This document shows positions 56,273 to 64,000 of a stretch of DNA of 64,000 nucleotides, piece after piece (position 1 is the stretch's first letter; every line of letters begins with the position of its first letter). Source of the stretch: CATOSP01 sp965204715 (GTDB lineage: Bacteria > Chloroflexota > Dehalococcoidia > Lucifugimonadales > UBA3495). A model generated the notes under the pieces. It did not search any database. It had not been told where the DNA came from and saw nothing but the letters and a program-made list of their open reading frames with translations. The DNA lies in NCBI GenBank assembly GCA_965204715.1, contig OZ242009.1, positions 2,790,001-2,854,000 of the forward strand. The letters run 5' to 3'. Position numbers and translations under genes: made by a program.

Positions 56273-57064
56273 ATGTCCGACTTGGTGGAAGCGAAGAAAA
56301 ACCAGTTCGGAGGAATGGTTGCCGACCCGGATGCGCTTCCAGAGGATCCCGGAGAATTTGAGCGAAGGCTGGATTTATCGATCCGGGAGTGGAAGGCGGA
56401 GGGCATCGTTGCCGTGTGGTTGGAAGTCCCCATCAACCGGGCAGCATTGGTCCCCGTGGCCGTTGATGCGGGGTTCCAGTTCCACCACACCGGCGAGGAA
56501 TACCTGATGATGACCCTTCGGCTCACTGAGGACGCCCGCATACCTCCCTACGCTTCTCACTATATAGGCGCGGGCGGGATGGTGCTGGACGCCAGCAACA
56601 ACCTTCTGGTCGTCAGGGAGAAATACGCCTTTGCGCCTGGTCGCCCGCCGCAGCTCAAGCTGCCCGGGGGCGCGTTGAGCGCAGGAGAACACCTGGTTGA
56701 CGCCGTGGTACGCGAGGTCCGGGAAGAGACGGGGGTAGAGGCGGTCTTCGACGCACTGGTCTGCTTCCGCCATTGGCACGGCTATCGCTACGGCAAGTCG
56801 GACATCTACTTCGTCTGCCGTCTTCGGCCTTTGAGCAGTGAAATTGCCATGCAAGAGGATGAAATCCAGGAGTGCCTCTGGATGCCCGTTGAGGAGTTCC
56901 TGGCGGACGAGGGCATCAGCGAATTCACCAAGTCAATCGTGCTGGCTGGCATCCAAAGCCCCGGCATGGTCAAGGTTGACACCCCAGGCTTTCCCTCGGA
57001 CGACACCCGCGAGTTCATGGTGACCCGTGACCTTGCGGAATCCGGGTTGCTGATGTTGGGTTAG
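56273..57064 (+). CDS. NUDIX hydrolase with NUDT6-like N-terminal domain
   Basis: A 263-residue protein. Residues 1-90 resemble the pre-NUDIX domain of NUDT6/plant NUDX proteins (WKAEGIVAVWLEVPINRAAL, then AGFQFHHTGEEYLMM). The NUDIX box is complete: Gly133, Glu139, Arg147-Glu148, Glu151-Glu152 and Gly154. It should hydrolyse a nucleoside diphosphate linked to another moiety; the substrate is not clear. ATG 56273 behind GGGAGGATG is preferred over an in-frame start at 56228. Its end overlaps the convergent E2 gene by four bases. Confidence 0.9.
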   Translation: MSDLVEAKKNQFGGMVADPDALPEDPGEFERRLDLSIREWKAEGIVAVWLEVPINRAALVPVAVDAGFQFHHTGEEYLMMTLRLTEDARIPPYASHYIGAGGMVLDASNNLLVVREKYAFAPGRPPQLKLPGGALSAGEHLVDAVVREVREETGVEAVFDALVCFRHWHGYRYGKSDIYFVCRLRPLSSEIAMQEDEIQECLWMPVEEFLADEGISEFTKSIVLAGIQSPGMVKVDTPGFPSDDTREFMVTRDLAESGLLMLG

Positions 57065-58392
57065 GCCACCATCCACCAGGGGTCTTCCAGGTAGCGGCGG
57101 ACCGACTGCAGGAACTCCGCCGCCGGAGCGCCGTCCACAATCCGGTGGTCGAAGGTCAGACTCAGGTACATAGTCCGGCCCTTGACGATCTCCCCGTCGT
57201 GAATGACAGGCTTTTCCACCACTCGTCCCACGCCCAGGATGGCCACGTGGGGCGGGTTTATGATGGGAGAGAACCCGTCCACGTCGTTGGCTCCGAGGTT
57301 CGTGATGGTGAAGGTCCCGCCGGTCACGTCTTCGGGCCTGGCCCGGCTCTCCCGCACCATCGCCGCCAGCTCCCGCGACTCGGCGCTTATCTGGGACAGT
57401 GCCTTGCCGTCCGCTCCGCGTAGCACGGGGGTAATCAGCCCTTCTTCCAGTGAGACGGCCACACCGATGTCGATGTTGGGCATGACTGTGTAACTGTCTT
57501 CACCCTGCACCGCGTTGAGCCGGGGGTGGTCTTTCAGGGCCTGGGCCGTCGCCTTGATGACCAATGCCAGGGGGCTGAGGCCGCCCGTATGCCGGGCAAG
57601 CCCGTCGCGCAGCGTCATGGCATCGGTGATGTCCGCTTCCGTGGTCAGGGTTACCTGGGCCATTGTCTGGAGGCTCTGCATCATCCGGGAGGCGATGGTG
57701 CGCCGCATCCCGGCCAGCGGCACCGCATCCGGTTCCGGCTGCGAATCCGGCTCAGGCGGAGCGGCGATGGCCCGCTCCACATCGGCGATGAGGATGCGTC
57801 CACCGGGACCGGAACCTTGGACCGTTGCCAGGTCGACACCGTTGTCCCGCGCCAGACGCCGTGCGGCAGGGACCACCTGCACTCTCGCACCGTCAGTCGC
57901 GGGAGCGGCAGGCTGGCGAGCCGCGCGCATAGCCTGCTCCACGTCTGTGATAACGATGCGTCCGCCGGGGCCGGAACCCGGCACCGCCGCCAGGTCGATA
58001 CCGTTGTCCCGTGCCAGGCGGCGTGCAGCCGGTACTACCTGTACCCGCGTCCCATCCGCGGCAGGGGCTGCGGGAGAGGCTTGCGATTGCGTGGTCGGGG
58101 ACGGAGACGCTGCCGACGAGGACGGAGCCGGTGATGGACCGTCTACTGCCTCCCCCGGTGCAGCGATGACGGCCAGCACGGTGCGGATGGGCACAGTGTC
58201 ACCCTCTGACACCATGATGCGGGCCAGGATTCCGGTGGCCACCGATTCCAGGTCGGTCTCCAGCTTGGCGGTCTCGATGGCCACCAGCGGCTCCCCTTCC
58301 TGAATGGGGTCGCCCTCGTTCTTCAGCCATTTGACGATGGTCCCCTCGGCCATCTCCATGCCCCATTGGGGCAGCAAAACCTCGGTGGCCAC
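57061..58392 (-). CDS. 2-oxoacid dehydrogenase E2 (dihydrolipoamide acyltransferase) with two E3-binding domains
   Basis: A 443-residue core subunit of a pyruvate/branched-chain/acetoin-type dehydrogenase complex. Lipoyl domain 1-80 with the lipoylated Lys43 (ETAKLETD); Ala/Pro/Ser linker; two near-identical peripheral-subunit-binding domains at about 117-156 and 171-210 (VQVVPAARRLARDNG ... SGPGGRI); catalytic domain about 224-443 with DHRIVDG (His416, Asp420). Most E2s have one binding domain, so the duplication is unusual. It starts at GTG 58392 with an AAGGAGGG site. No E3 gene is in the window. Confidence 0.93.
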   Translation of the reverse strand: MATEVLLPQWGMEMAEGTIVKWLKNEGDPIQEGEPLVAIETAKLETDLESVATGILARIMVSEGDTVPIRTVLAVIAAPGEAVDGPSPAPSSSAASPSPTTQSQASPAAPAADGTRVQVVPAARRLARDNGIDLAAVPGSGPGGRIVITDVEQAMRAARQPAAPATDGARVQVVPAARRLARDNGVDLATVQGSGPGGRILIADVERAIAAPPEPDSQPEPDAVPLAGMRRTIASRMMQSLQTMAQVTLTTEADITDAMTLRDGLARHTGGLSPLALVIKATAQALKDHPRLNAVQGEDSYTVMPNIDIGVAVSLEEGLITPVLRGADGKALSQISAESRELAAMVRESRARPEDVTGGTFTITNLGANDVDGFSPIINPPHVAILGVGRVVEKPVIHDGEIVKGRTMYLSLTFDHRIVDGAPAAEFLQSVRRYLEDPWWMVA

Positions 58393-58471
58393 GGCGGCCC
58401 TCCTTGTGAGTGATCAGTGGCTAGTGGTCAGTGCGCCCGCCGCCAGCCACTGGAGACTGGCTACCGGTTGT

Positions 58472-59458
58472 CTACTCAAGCGTTGCCCGCGCTGCCTCTG
58501 CGATGGTATCGGCTGTCGGGTAGCAGAGCGGCTCAAGCGCGGTGCTGAAGGGTATGTGAACATTGGCCGTACCCAAGCGCTGCACCGGCGCTTGCAGTGA
58601 CCAGAACCCCTCCATCGCAACGATGGCAGCGATCTCGCTGGCCGCGCTGCAAGTCTTGTGGGCCATGTCCACCGTGACCAGCCGCCCCGTCTTGGCCACC
58701 GAGTCCAGGATTGCCTGCTTGTCCAGGGGGACAAGGGTGCGAGGGTCAAGCACCTCGGCGGAGATGCCTTCCTGGGCCAGGGCGTCGGCGGCTTCCAAGG
58801 CGCGGGCCACCATGCCGCCGATGGCCACGATGGTAACGTCGGTGCCTTCCCGTTTGATGTCGGCCACACCGAGAGGGATTGAGTAGTCATCCTCGGGGAC
58901 TTCCCCGCGCGCTCCAAGGATGGTGCGGTCCTCGCAGAACAGCACCGGGTCGTTGTCCCGGATCGCCGTCTTCATCAGACCCTTGCCGTCATAGGAGTTG
59001 CTGGCGAAGACGACCTTGAATCCGGGTATGTGCATGAACAACGGGTAGGAGCGGTCCGAGTGGTGCGCCGCCATGCTGCCGCCGTAGTATAGAGAGGCCC
59101 GGTAGACGATTGGCAGGTCAACCTGGCCCCCGAACATGTAGCGCATCTTTGAAGCCTGGCTGACCAGTGAGTCCATCGCCACCCACATGAAGCAGAATGC
59201 GCTCTCCACGATGGGCCGCATCCCGACAGCAGCGGCCCCCACCGCCGCGCCCATGAAGGCGTTTTCCGACAGTGGGCAGTCGCGCACCCGCTCGTAGCCA
59301 AATTCCTGGGCCAGGCCGGCGGACGCGCCGTAGACCCCGGACTGGATGTCCTCTCCCATGATGAACACCCGTTCATCCCGGCGCATCTCCTCGCGCATCG
59401 CCTCGTTCAGCGCCTGGGTCAGCGTGATGTTTCTGGTCTGTTCAGCAGTTTGGGTCAT
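58472..59458 (-). CDS. 2-oxoacid dehydrogenase E1 subunit beta
   Basis: A 328-residue transketolase-like subunit that pairs with E1-alpha to bind thiamine diphosphate. Typical segments are VFIMGEDIQSGVYGASAGLA, the GAAVGMRPIVE stretch, the substrate-loop region, and C-terminal VLDPRTLVPLDKQAILDSV. The start ATG 59458 has a strong AAGGAGGTGG site. It is separated from E1-alpha by an unrelated gene (59539-60507), which is unusual. Confidence 0.93.
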   Translation of the reverse strand: MTQTAEQTRNITLTQALNEAMREEMRRDERVFIMGEDIQSGVYGASAGLAQEFGYERVRDCPLSENAFMGAAVGAAAVGMRPIVESAFCFMWVAMDSLVSQASKMRYMFGGQVDLPIVYRASLYYGGSMAAHHSDRSYPLFMHIPGFKVVFASNSYDGKGLMKTAIRDNDPVLFCEDRTILGARGEVPEDDYSIPLGVADIKREGTDVTIVAIGGMVARALEAADALAQEGISAEVLDPRTLVPLDKQAILDSVAKTGRLVTVDMAHKTCSAASEIAAIVAMEGFWSLQAPVQRLGTANVHIPFSTALEPLCYPTADTIAEAARATLE

Positions 59459-59538
59459 GGTCCACCTCCTTGGAGTTGGAAAACTTGCTGGGACTGTAGG
59501 GGTATTTCAATAGGCTGGTCAACCCAAGTCCCGCCCCC

Positions 59539-60507
59539 TCAGCATACTTCGAGTAATCTCCTGTATACGGCCGGAAATTGCTTGAGGTACATTTCATGGT
59601 GCAGATACACACCCACATCGGGTACATTGACTGACGCGCTACTGGCAGAGGAAAAAGCCACCCCCTCCACATCGCAAATTAGGCTGGTGAGCGTTTCGAT
59701 GCGGGGATGCACCTTGACTTCGATGTTCCTCACTGCCCTCTGAAAAGCTGCGTTCTTGCTGTCGAACTGAGCCTCCAGCTTTTTCAGGTCTTGGTCCAGC
59801 TCCTTTTGGGTCTTCCGGTTATCTCCACTCGGACTCAGATACTCCGGTATTAGGCTAACCAGTTGGGACATTGAGCCAATACCAATCGCTAGGAATATCA
59901 GGCCTAGCGGAAGCAATGGCCATACGATGAAACCTATAGAAGTCAATCGCCATCCGCGACGTATCCAACGCACGGACCCGCTGGCCCTATCTGCTATATC
60001 CCTGGCAGCATGGTTCTTGCCAGCCTCCAAATCAATGGTTGCGACCTCGCTATCCCTGACCTGGCTCTCCCTGACGTCATTGAACTGGCGGACGAAGTCA
60101 TTCTTCAGATTTTGCCCCAGGCGGTCCAGGTCGAATCCGGTGGCCCTCCCTGCCCACACTTCCAGCTTGGGCCGGACAAAGATGCCGGATTTCAGGTTAG
60201 TGAGCACCTCATCGAGGTCGAACACTATCACATAATCTTCGGCGCCCGGGCCAGTGGGCAGCATGAACGCGGTTACTGGACACTCCGGGAATATCGTGTC
60301 CTGACCCTGATTGTAGGCTGACTGTAACTGCTCCGTAGTCCAGGAAGCCGCTGAGGTTGTCGCATCCAACGTTTTCCCGGCGGCGTCTTGAGCCGAACCT
60401 GCGGCAGAGGCCGCAGTATCTACAGCCTTTTTGGATACGTCCTGGGCCTTGTCTGCTGCCGAGTCTATGGCGTCCTTCAACCTGCCAATGCGATTGAACC
60501 TCTGCAT
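59539..60507 (-). CDS. Unknown membrane protein with LEA-like N-terminus, inside the dehydrogenase gene cluster
   Basis: A 322-residue protein. Residues about 8-60 form repeated amphipathic Ala/Lys/Asp segments (AIDSAADKAQDVSKKAVDTA...) reminiscent of LEA/apolipoprotein-like helices. A polar domain (about 70-175) follows, then two adjacent hydrophobic helices near 185-215 (SIGFIVWPLLPLGLIFLAIG), and a C-terminal domain with a coiled coil (about 235-270). I do not recognise a family. A GAGGAA site precedes ATG 60507. It lies between E1-alpha (66 bases upstream) and E1-beta and is probably cotranscribed. Confidence 0.75.
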   Translation of the reverse strand: MQRFNRIGRLKDAIDSAADKAQDVSKKAVDTAASAAGSAQDAAGKTLDATTSAASWTTEQLQSAYNQGQDTIFPECPVTAFMLPTGPGAEDYVIVFDLDEVLTNLKSGIFVRPKLEVWAGRATGFDLDRLGQNLKNDFVRQFNDVRESQVRDSEVATIDLEAGKNHAARDIADRASGSVRWIRRGWRLTSIGFIVWPLLPLGLIFLAIGIGSMSQLVSLIPEYLSPSGDNRKTQKELDQDLKKLEAQFDSKNAAFQRAVRNIEVKVHPRIETLTSLICDVEGVAFSSASSASVNVPDVGVYLHHEMYLKQFPAVYRRLLEVC

Positions 60508-60573
60508 TTGTTCCTCATGCCTCCACGTAGAAGCCTGACGCCGGATGTTGTCAAAAGGCCAAGGGCCTCCCGC

Positions 60574-61563
60574 CTACTCCAGCGGTATCGGGTCGGCGAA
60601 CATGTCCTCGAACAGCGCCTCCGGCTCCGGGTAGGGGCTTTGCCGGGCGAACTCGGTGGCATCATCAATCTGCTGTTGGGTCTCCGCGTCTATGGCGTCG
60701 ATCTCTTCCTGCGTGGCTATGCCTTGGGACAGCAGCCGCTCCTTGTGGATGTTGATGGGGTCGCGCTGCTTCCAGAGTTCGACCTCTTCATCCTCGCGGT
60801 AGGCGGCTCGAACAATGCGCCCCAGGCCCAGGGAGTGGTCGTAGTAGCGGTACGTCCGCCCCTCAATGAGCGATGGTCCCTCCCCGGCCCTGGCCCGCGC
60901 CACTGCTGCTGAAACCGCCTCGTGCATGGCTATGCAGTCCTGGCCGTCCACCAGCACGCCGGGGATGTTGTATGCGGCAGAGCGGTCGGAGATGTTCTCC
61001 GAGGCCACCATCTTCTTGAAACTGCTGGACACCGCGTACTGGTTGTTCTCGCAGAGGAACACCACCGGCAGTTTCCAGATGGCGGCCAGGTTGATGGACT
61101 CGTGGAACGCGCCCTCGTTGCTGGCGCCATCCCCGAAGAATGGGACGGCCACACGGTCGTTGCCCTGGAGGACGCTGCCGAGAGCCGCGCCTACGGCTGT
61201 AGGAATGGATGACCCCAGTATGCCCGACTCGCCGAGGATGCCCACGCTGAAGTCGGCCAGGTGCATGGAGCCGCCCTTGCCCTTGCAGAGGCCCGTGGCC
61301 TTGCCCAGCAACTCGGCCATTGCCTTGTTCACGTCGCCGCCCTTGGCTATGGGATGCCCGTGGGAGCGGTGGTTGCCGGTCATCCAGTCGTCATCGCGCA
61401 GGGCCATGCAGGCTCCCACGGCGACGGCTTCCTCGCCAATGTAGGAATGGGCCGCGCCAACGATCTCGCCGCGCTCGACGAGCTGGATGACCCGCTCCTC
61501 GAACAGGCGGATACGCACCATCCGGCGCAGCATCTCCATGAGCAGAGTCTTGTCCTCTAGCAT
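60574..61563 (-). CDS. 2-oxoacid dehydrogenase E1 subunit alpha
   Basis: A 329-residue thiamine-diphosphate-binding subunit. The TPP motif runs from Gly144-Asp145 (GDGASNEGAFHESINLAA) to Asn174 (LCENNQ). The N-terminal RIRLFEERVIQL and NHRSHGHPIAKG, then GKGGSMH, are typical of AcoA/PdhA-type alpha subunits. The start is ATG 61563 with AAAGGAGAGAG upstream. The acetamidase gene ends 15 bases before it. Confidence 0.94.
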   Translation of the reverse strand: MLEDKTLLMEMLRRMVRIRLFEERVIQLVERGEIVGAAHSYIGEEAVAVGACMALRDDDWMTGNHRSHGHPIAKGGDVNKAMAELLGKATGLCKGKGGSMHLADFSVGILGESGILGSSIPTAVGAALGSVLQGNDRVAVPFFGDGASNEGAFHESINLAAIWKLPVVFLCENNQYAVSSSFKKMVASENISDRSAAYNIPGVLVDGQDCIAMHEAVSAAVARARAGEGPSLIEGRTYRYYDHSLGLGRIVRAAYREDEEVELWKQRDPINIHKERLLSQGIATQEEIDAIDAETQQQIDDATEFARQSPYPEPEALFEDMFADPIPLE

Positions 61564-61578
61564 GGCTCTCTCCTTTCC

Positions 61579-62682
61579 CTATACGAATATATCCAGGGGC
61601 AGAAATGCGGAGACGACGAAGTTCGGAACGTCCACTACCTGGCTCAGCTTCAAGTCCACAGCTACGCTGCAAATCGAGTATGCCTGCTCGCGGGTCCAGC
61701 CCCTTTCCATGAGCAGGTCGATCATGTTGAGCAGGGCATTTCTGGCTGCCAGGGAGGCATCCTCGGACTGGTTCACCCCGTCCGCTATGCACATTCCGGT
61801 TGAGGCGAGGAACCGGCGAGGCGCGGCCATCTCCGGGCTGGTGAAGTAGTCGTCCCGCTCGAACACCGGAAACCTGATATTGCGCCGTTCTGCCTCGCCC
61901 TTCAGGACCCGGAAGCGGACGTGCAGGGTGCAGTCCATTTCAATCGCGGTGCCGCAGCACTCGGCGTCTCCCTGGGCGTAGTGGGCATCTCCCGCCGAAA
62001 ACAGTGCGCCATCGGTGAACACAGGGAGCAGCAGGCGCGTTCCGGCGGTCAGTTGCTTGATGTCCAGGTTGCCGCCGTTCTCCCGTGGCGGGATGGTGCG
62101 CAGACCTTCCGAGGCGACAGTCTCACTGGCGGGGACTGCTCCGTTGGGTTCCGGGCCGAGCACGGCCCCTCCGCGGCGGAGCAGTTCGTCCTCCCGGAGC
62201 AGCATCTCCTGTCGCAGCACCCGCGACGGCGCCACGCCTATGGTGCCCATGAAGGACGCGCCGGGGATACGCACGCCGGGCAGGTCAGGGGACTCGGCGT
62301 ACCCGTCGGCAATGTTCCAGTGGACTACATGGGGTTCCAGGAAAACATCTCGCAGGAACCCGAAGCCGGGTATGATGGTGGTGAACCCCCAGCTTGCCGG
62401 TTCGATTTCCAGGATGTTGACCTCCAGCAGGTCGCCGTGCGATGCCCCCTGTACGTAGACGGGACCGGTCAACGGGTGAACCAGGTTGAGGTCCACGTTG
62501 GCCAGGTCGGCCGCAGTGGAAGCGGGAATTACGCCACCGTCCAGGGCGTTCCGGGTCTGGAGGACTACCTCTTCCCCCTCCGCGGCTTCAACGGCGGGCG
62601 GTATGTCCGGGTGCCAGCGGTTGTGGCCCTTCTCCGGCTCATCGCCGCACCGCTTGGAATAGTCCAGTTCGATGCTTTTCAA
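61579..62682 (-). CDS. Acetamidase/formamidase family protein
   Basis: A 367-residue FmdA/AmdA-type amidase, by family releasing ammonia from short amides such as formamide or acetamide. Recognisable segments are NLVHPLTGPVYVQGASHGD, GALFSAGDAHYAQGDAECCG with the conserved acidic/His residues, and TGMCIADGVNQ. I prefer TTG 62682, directly behind GGAGAGGGAC, to a GTG at 62718; the start is uncertain. It is the first gene of the minus-strand group leading into the dehydrogenase genes. Confidence 0.88.
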   Translation of the reverse strand: MKSIELDYSKRCGDEPEKGHNRWHPDIPPAVEAAEGEEVVLQTRNALDGGVIPASTAADLANVDLNLVHPLTGPVYVQGASHGDLLEVNILEIEPASWGFTTIIPGFGFLRDVFLEPHVVHWNIADGYAESPDLPGVRIPGASFMGTIGVAPSRVLRQEMLLREDELLRRGGAVLGPEPNGAVPASETVASEGLRTIPPRENGGNLDIKQLTAGTRLLLPVFTDGALFSAGDAHYAQGDAECCGTAIEMDCTLHVRFRVLKGEAERRNIRFPVFERDDYFTSPEMAAPRRFLASTGMCIADGVNQSEDASLAARNALLNMIDLLMERGWTREQAYSICSVAVDLKLSQVVDVPNFVVSAFLPLDIFV

Positions 62683-62889
62683 GTCCCTCTCCCTTGTGTC
62701 CGGGTACGGCAGGCACACGCATTATAGCCCACTCAAGCCGGAGAACGTAGCCCCAAGCGGCAATAGCAGGTCCTTTTCGTTTTCACCGTTTTGCTGTCGT
62801 CTGGCCGAATCTGGACATGCCCAGTTTCCAAGGCTATTATACGGGCCAGATTCCCTTAGTTAACATCCACGGAACGGAGGAGAAAGCCG

Positions 62890-64000
62890 ATGATGGCCGC
62901 CGATTGGGGAGACATCTACAAGGAGTTGGGCGCAGTTCCCGTCATCAATGCCACGGGAAGCGTGACCATGCTGGGCGGCTCAACCCCCATTCCAGAAGTC
63001 AAGGAAGCCATTGACAAGGCCGACGGCGCGTATATCCCGTTGATGGAATTACAGGAACGGGCGGGCGCGGCCATTGCCCGCATGGTGGATGTGCCGGCTG
63101 CCTACATAACCTCCGGGGCCGGCTCGGCACTGATGCTGGCCACCGCCGCGGCCATGGCCGGGGATGACGACGACAAGATTCAACAGCTTCCCAACACGGA
63201 CGGTATGCGCAACGAAGTCCTCATCCAGACGAGGCAGCGCTACTGGTACGACCGCTGCCTCGAGCTGGCGGGGGCCAAGCTGGTCATGTTCGGGTCGGAG
63301 GAGCGGACCACGATGGAGGACCTGGAACAAGCCATCGGGCCCAACACCGCCGCGGTCCATTACTACGCCGTCGAGCAGTCCCCAGACCCGGATGCTCTCT
63401 CACTGGAGGATACTATTGCGGTTGCCCACGCCCGAGGAGTGCTGGTGACGGTGGACGCGGCGGGGCAGATTTACCCACTGGAGAACTTCGGCAAGTACGT
63501 CAGGATGGGCGCGGACTTCCAGTGCATCGCGGCCAAGTACCTGGGCGCCACCCAGTCCGTGGGCCTCGCCTTTGGCTCAGAGGAGATGATTCGCAAGATC
63601 GGCCTTCAGGCTTTTGCCAGCTACGAGGGCCGCAGGGTCCGGGGAGTGGGGCGTCCCCAGAAGGTTGACCGCCAGGAGATGATCGGCGCCGTTGCAGCCG
63701 TGAGGCACTGGATGACCATGAACCACGAGGACCGGCTGGCCGACGCGGAGCAGCGCAGCCGGTTGATCCTGGGCCTGATATCCGGCATTCCAGGGTTGAG
63801 GGCCGAGTTGATCGACAACGTGATCGGCCACCAGCCCTACGGCTTGAACATCTGGATAGACGCCCCTGTGGCGGGGTTCGACATCTACGACCTGCGGAAT
63901 AAGCTCAAGGAAGGAGACCCGCCGATCTGGACCAGAGTCAGGGACGAGGACGACTTCATTACGATCCACATGTTCGGCCTGAACCCCGGAGAGGACCGCA
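62890..64000 (+). CDS. SelA-like PLP-dependent enzyme (cut by window end)
   Basis: The frame is open from ATG 62890 (GGAGGAG upstream) to the window end, 370 codons so far. It resembles the SelA/D-glucosaminate-6-phosphate ammonia-lyase-like branch of fold-type I PLP enzymes: GAVPVINATGSVTMLGGS at the N-terminus, YITSGAGSALMLATAAAMAG, an Asp in VTVDAAGQIYPL and the probable Schiff-base Lys216 in IAAKYLGATQS. True SelA needs a tRNA-binding N-terminal extension, which is absent, so I do not call it selenocysteine synthase. The reaction is not known. Confidence 0.85.
   Translation, partial: MMAADWGDIYKELGAVPVINATGSVTMLGGSTPIPEVKEAIDKADGAYIPLMELQERAGAAIARMVDVPAAYITSGAGSALMLATAAAMAGDDDDKIQQLPNTDGMRNEVLIQTRQRYWYDRCLELAGAKLVMFGSEERTTMEDLEQAIGPNTAAVHYYAVEQSPDPDALSLEDTIAVAHARGVLVTVDAAGQIYPLENFGKYVRMGADFQCIAAKYLGATQSVGLAFGSEEMIRKIGLQAFASYEGRRVRGVGRPQKVDRQEMIGAVAAVRHWMTMNHEDRLADAEQRSRLILGLISGIPGLRAELIDNVIGHQPYGLNIWIDAPVAGFDIYDLRNKLKEGDPPIWTRVRDEDDFITIHMFGLNPGEDR

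Noticed and set aside
62890..64000. Selenocysteine synthase (SelA) call
   Set aside because: The N-terminal tRNA-binding region typical of SelA is missing and no selB, selD or tRNA-Sec is visible, so only a SelA-like PLP enzyme is supported.

Overview
The window is about 64 kb of GC-rich bacterial chromosome. It looks like a member of the Chloroflexota, probably the Dehalococcoidia/SAR202 side. That placement is an inference from gene content: a giant GT-C/DUF2298 membrane protein, a Thr/Pro-linker lipoprotein of a type I associate with that group, and an 11-gene complex I cluster. No rRNA or tRNA gene was seen to confirm it.

Layout. 1-534 is the 3' part of a voltage-gated-type K+ channel. 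935-3216 (minus) is a frameshifted lipoprotein with a degenerate metallopeptidase-like domain. 3257-4469 is an IS630-family element whose transposase carries two frameshifts. 4737-16178 is a plus-strand nuo operon (nuoA-B-C-[two small HicB-like genes]-D-H-I-J-K-L-M-N) behind a good sigma70-type promoter; nuoE, nuoF and nuoG are absent here. 16194-19533 holds a LOG/TIGR00725 protein, enolase, a small unknown protein and GAPDH. 19731-22586 is a secreted GLUG-repeat/PPC protein and 22751-27244 the GT-C/DUF2298 protein. 27576-32164 is a tandem array of five Uma2-family (DUF820) nuclease-like genes with near-identical leaders and mosaic coiled-coil tails. After a decayed stretch with a GAF-domain remnant and a 14-base poly-C run comes a 2169-residue secreted multidomain protein (33029-39538). 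39927-40359 encodes two small membrane-associated proteins.

40559-45425 (minus) is a potassium-uptake locus (TrkH, KtrA-like RCK protein, UspA, two more RCK proteins) ending in prephenate dehydratase. 45781-51494 (plus) has leuS, two alpha/beta hydrolases and a dihydropyrimidinase-type amidohydrolase. 51745-56127 (minus) is an Lhr-type helicase. A NUDIX hydrolase follows (plus), then a minus-strand block with an acetamidase/formamidase, E1-alpha, an unknown membrane protein, E1-beta and an E2 that carries two tandem E3-binding domains. The window ends inside a SelA-like PLP enzyme.

Functionally the window mixes core energy metabolism (complex I, glycolysis, 2-oxoacid dehydrogenase, K+ homeostasis) with a clearly accessory segment (about 19.7-39.5 kb) of surface proteins and repeated nuclease-like genes. 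Several one-base frameshifts lie in or beside short homopolymers (about 1367, 3478, 4347, 32465-32471). They may be real decay or base-calling errors, and I say so where relevant.
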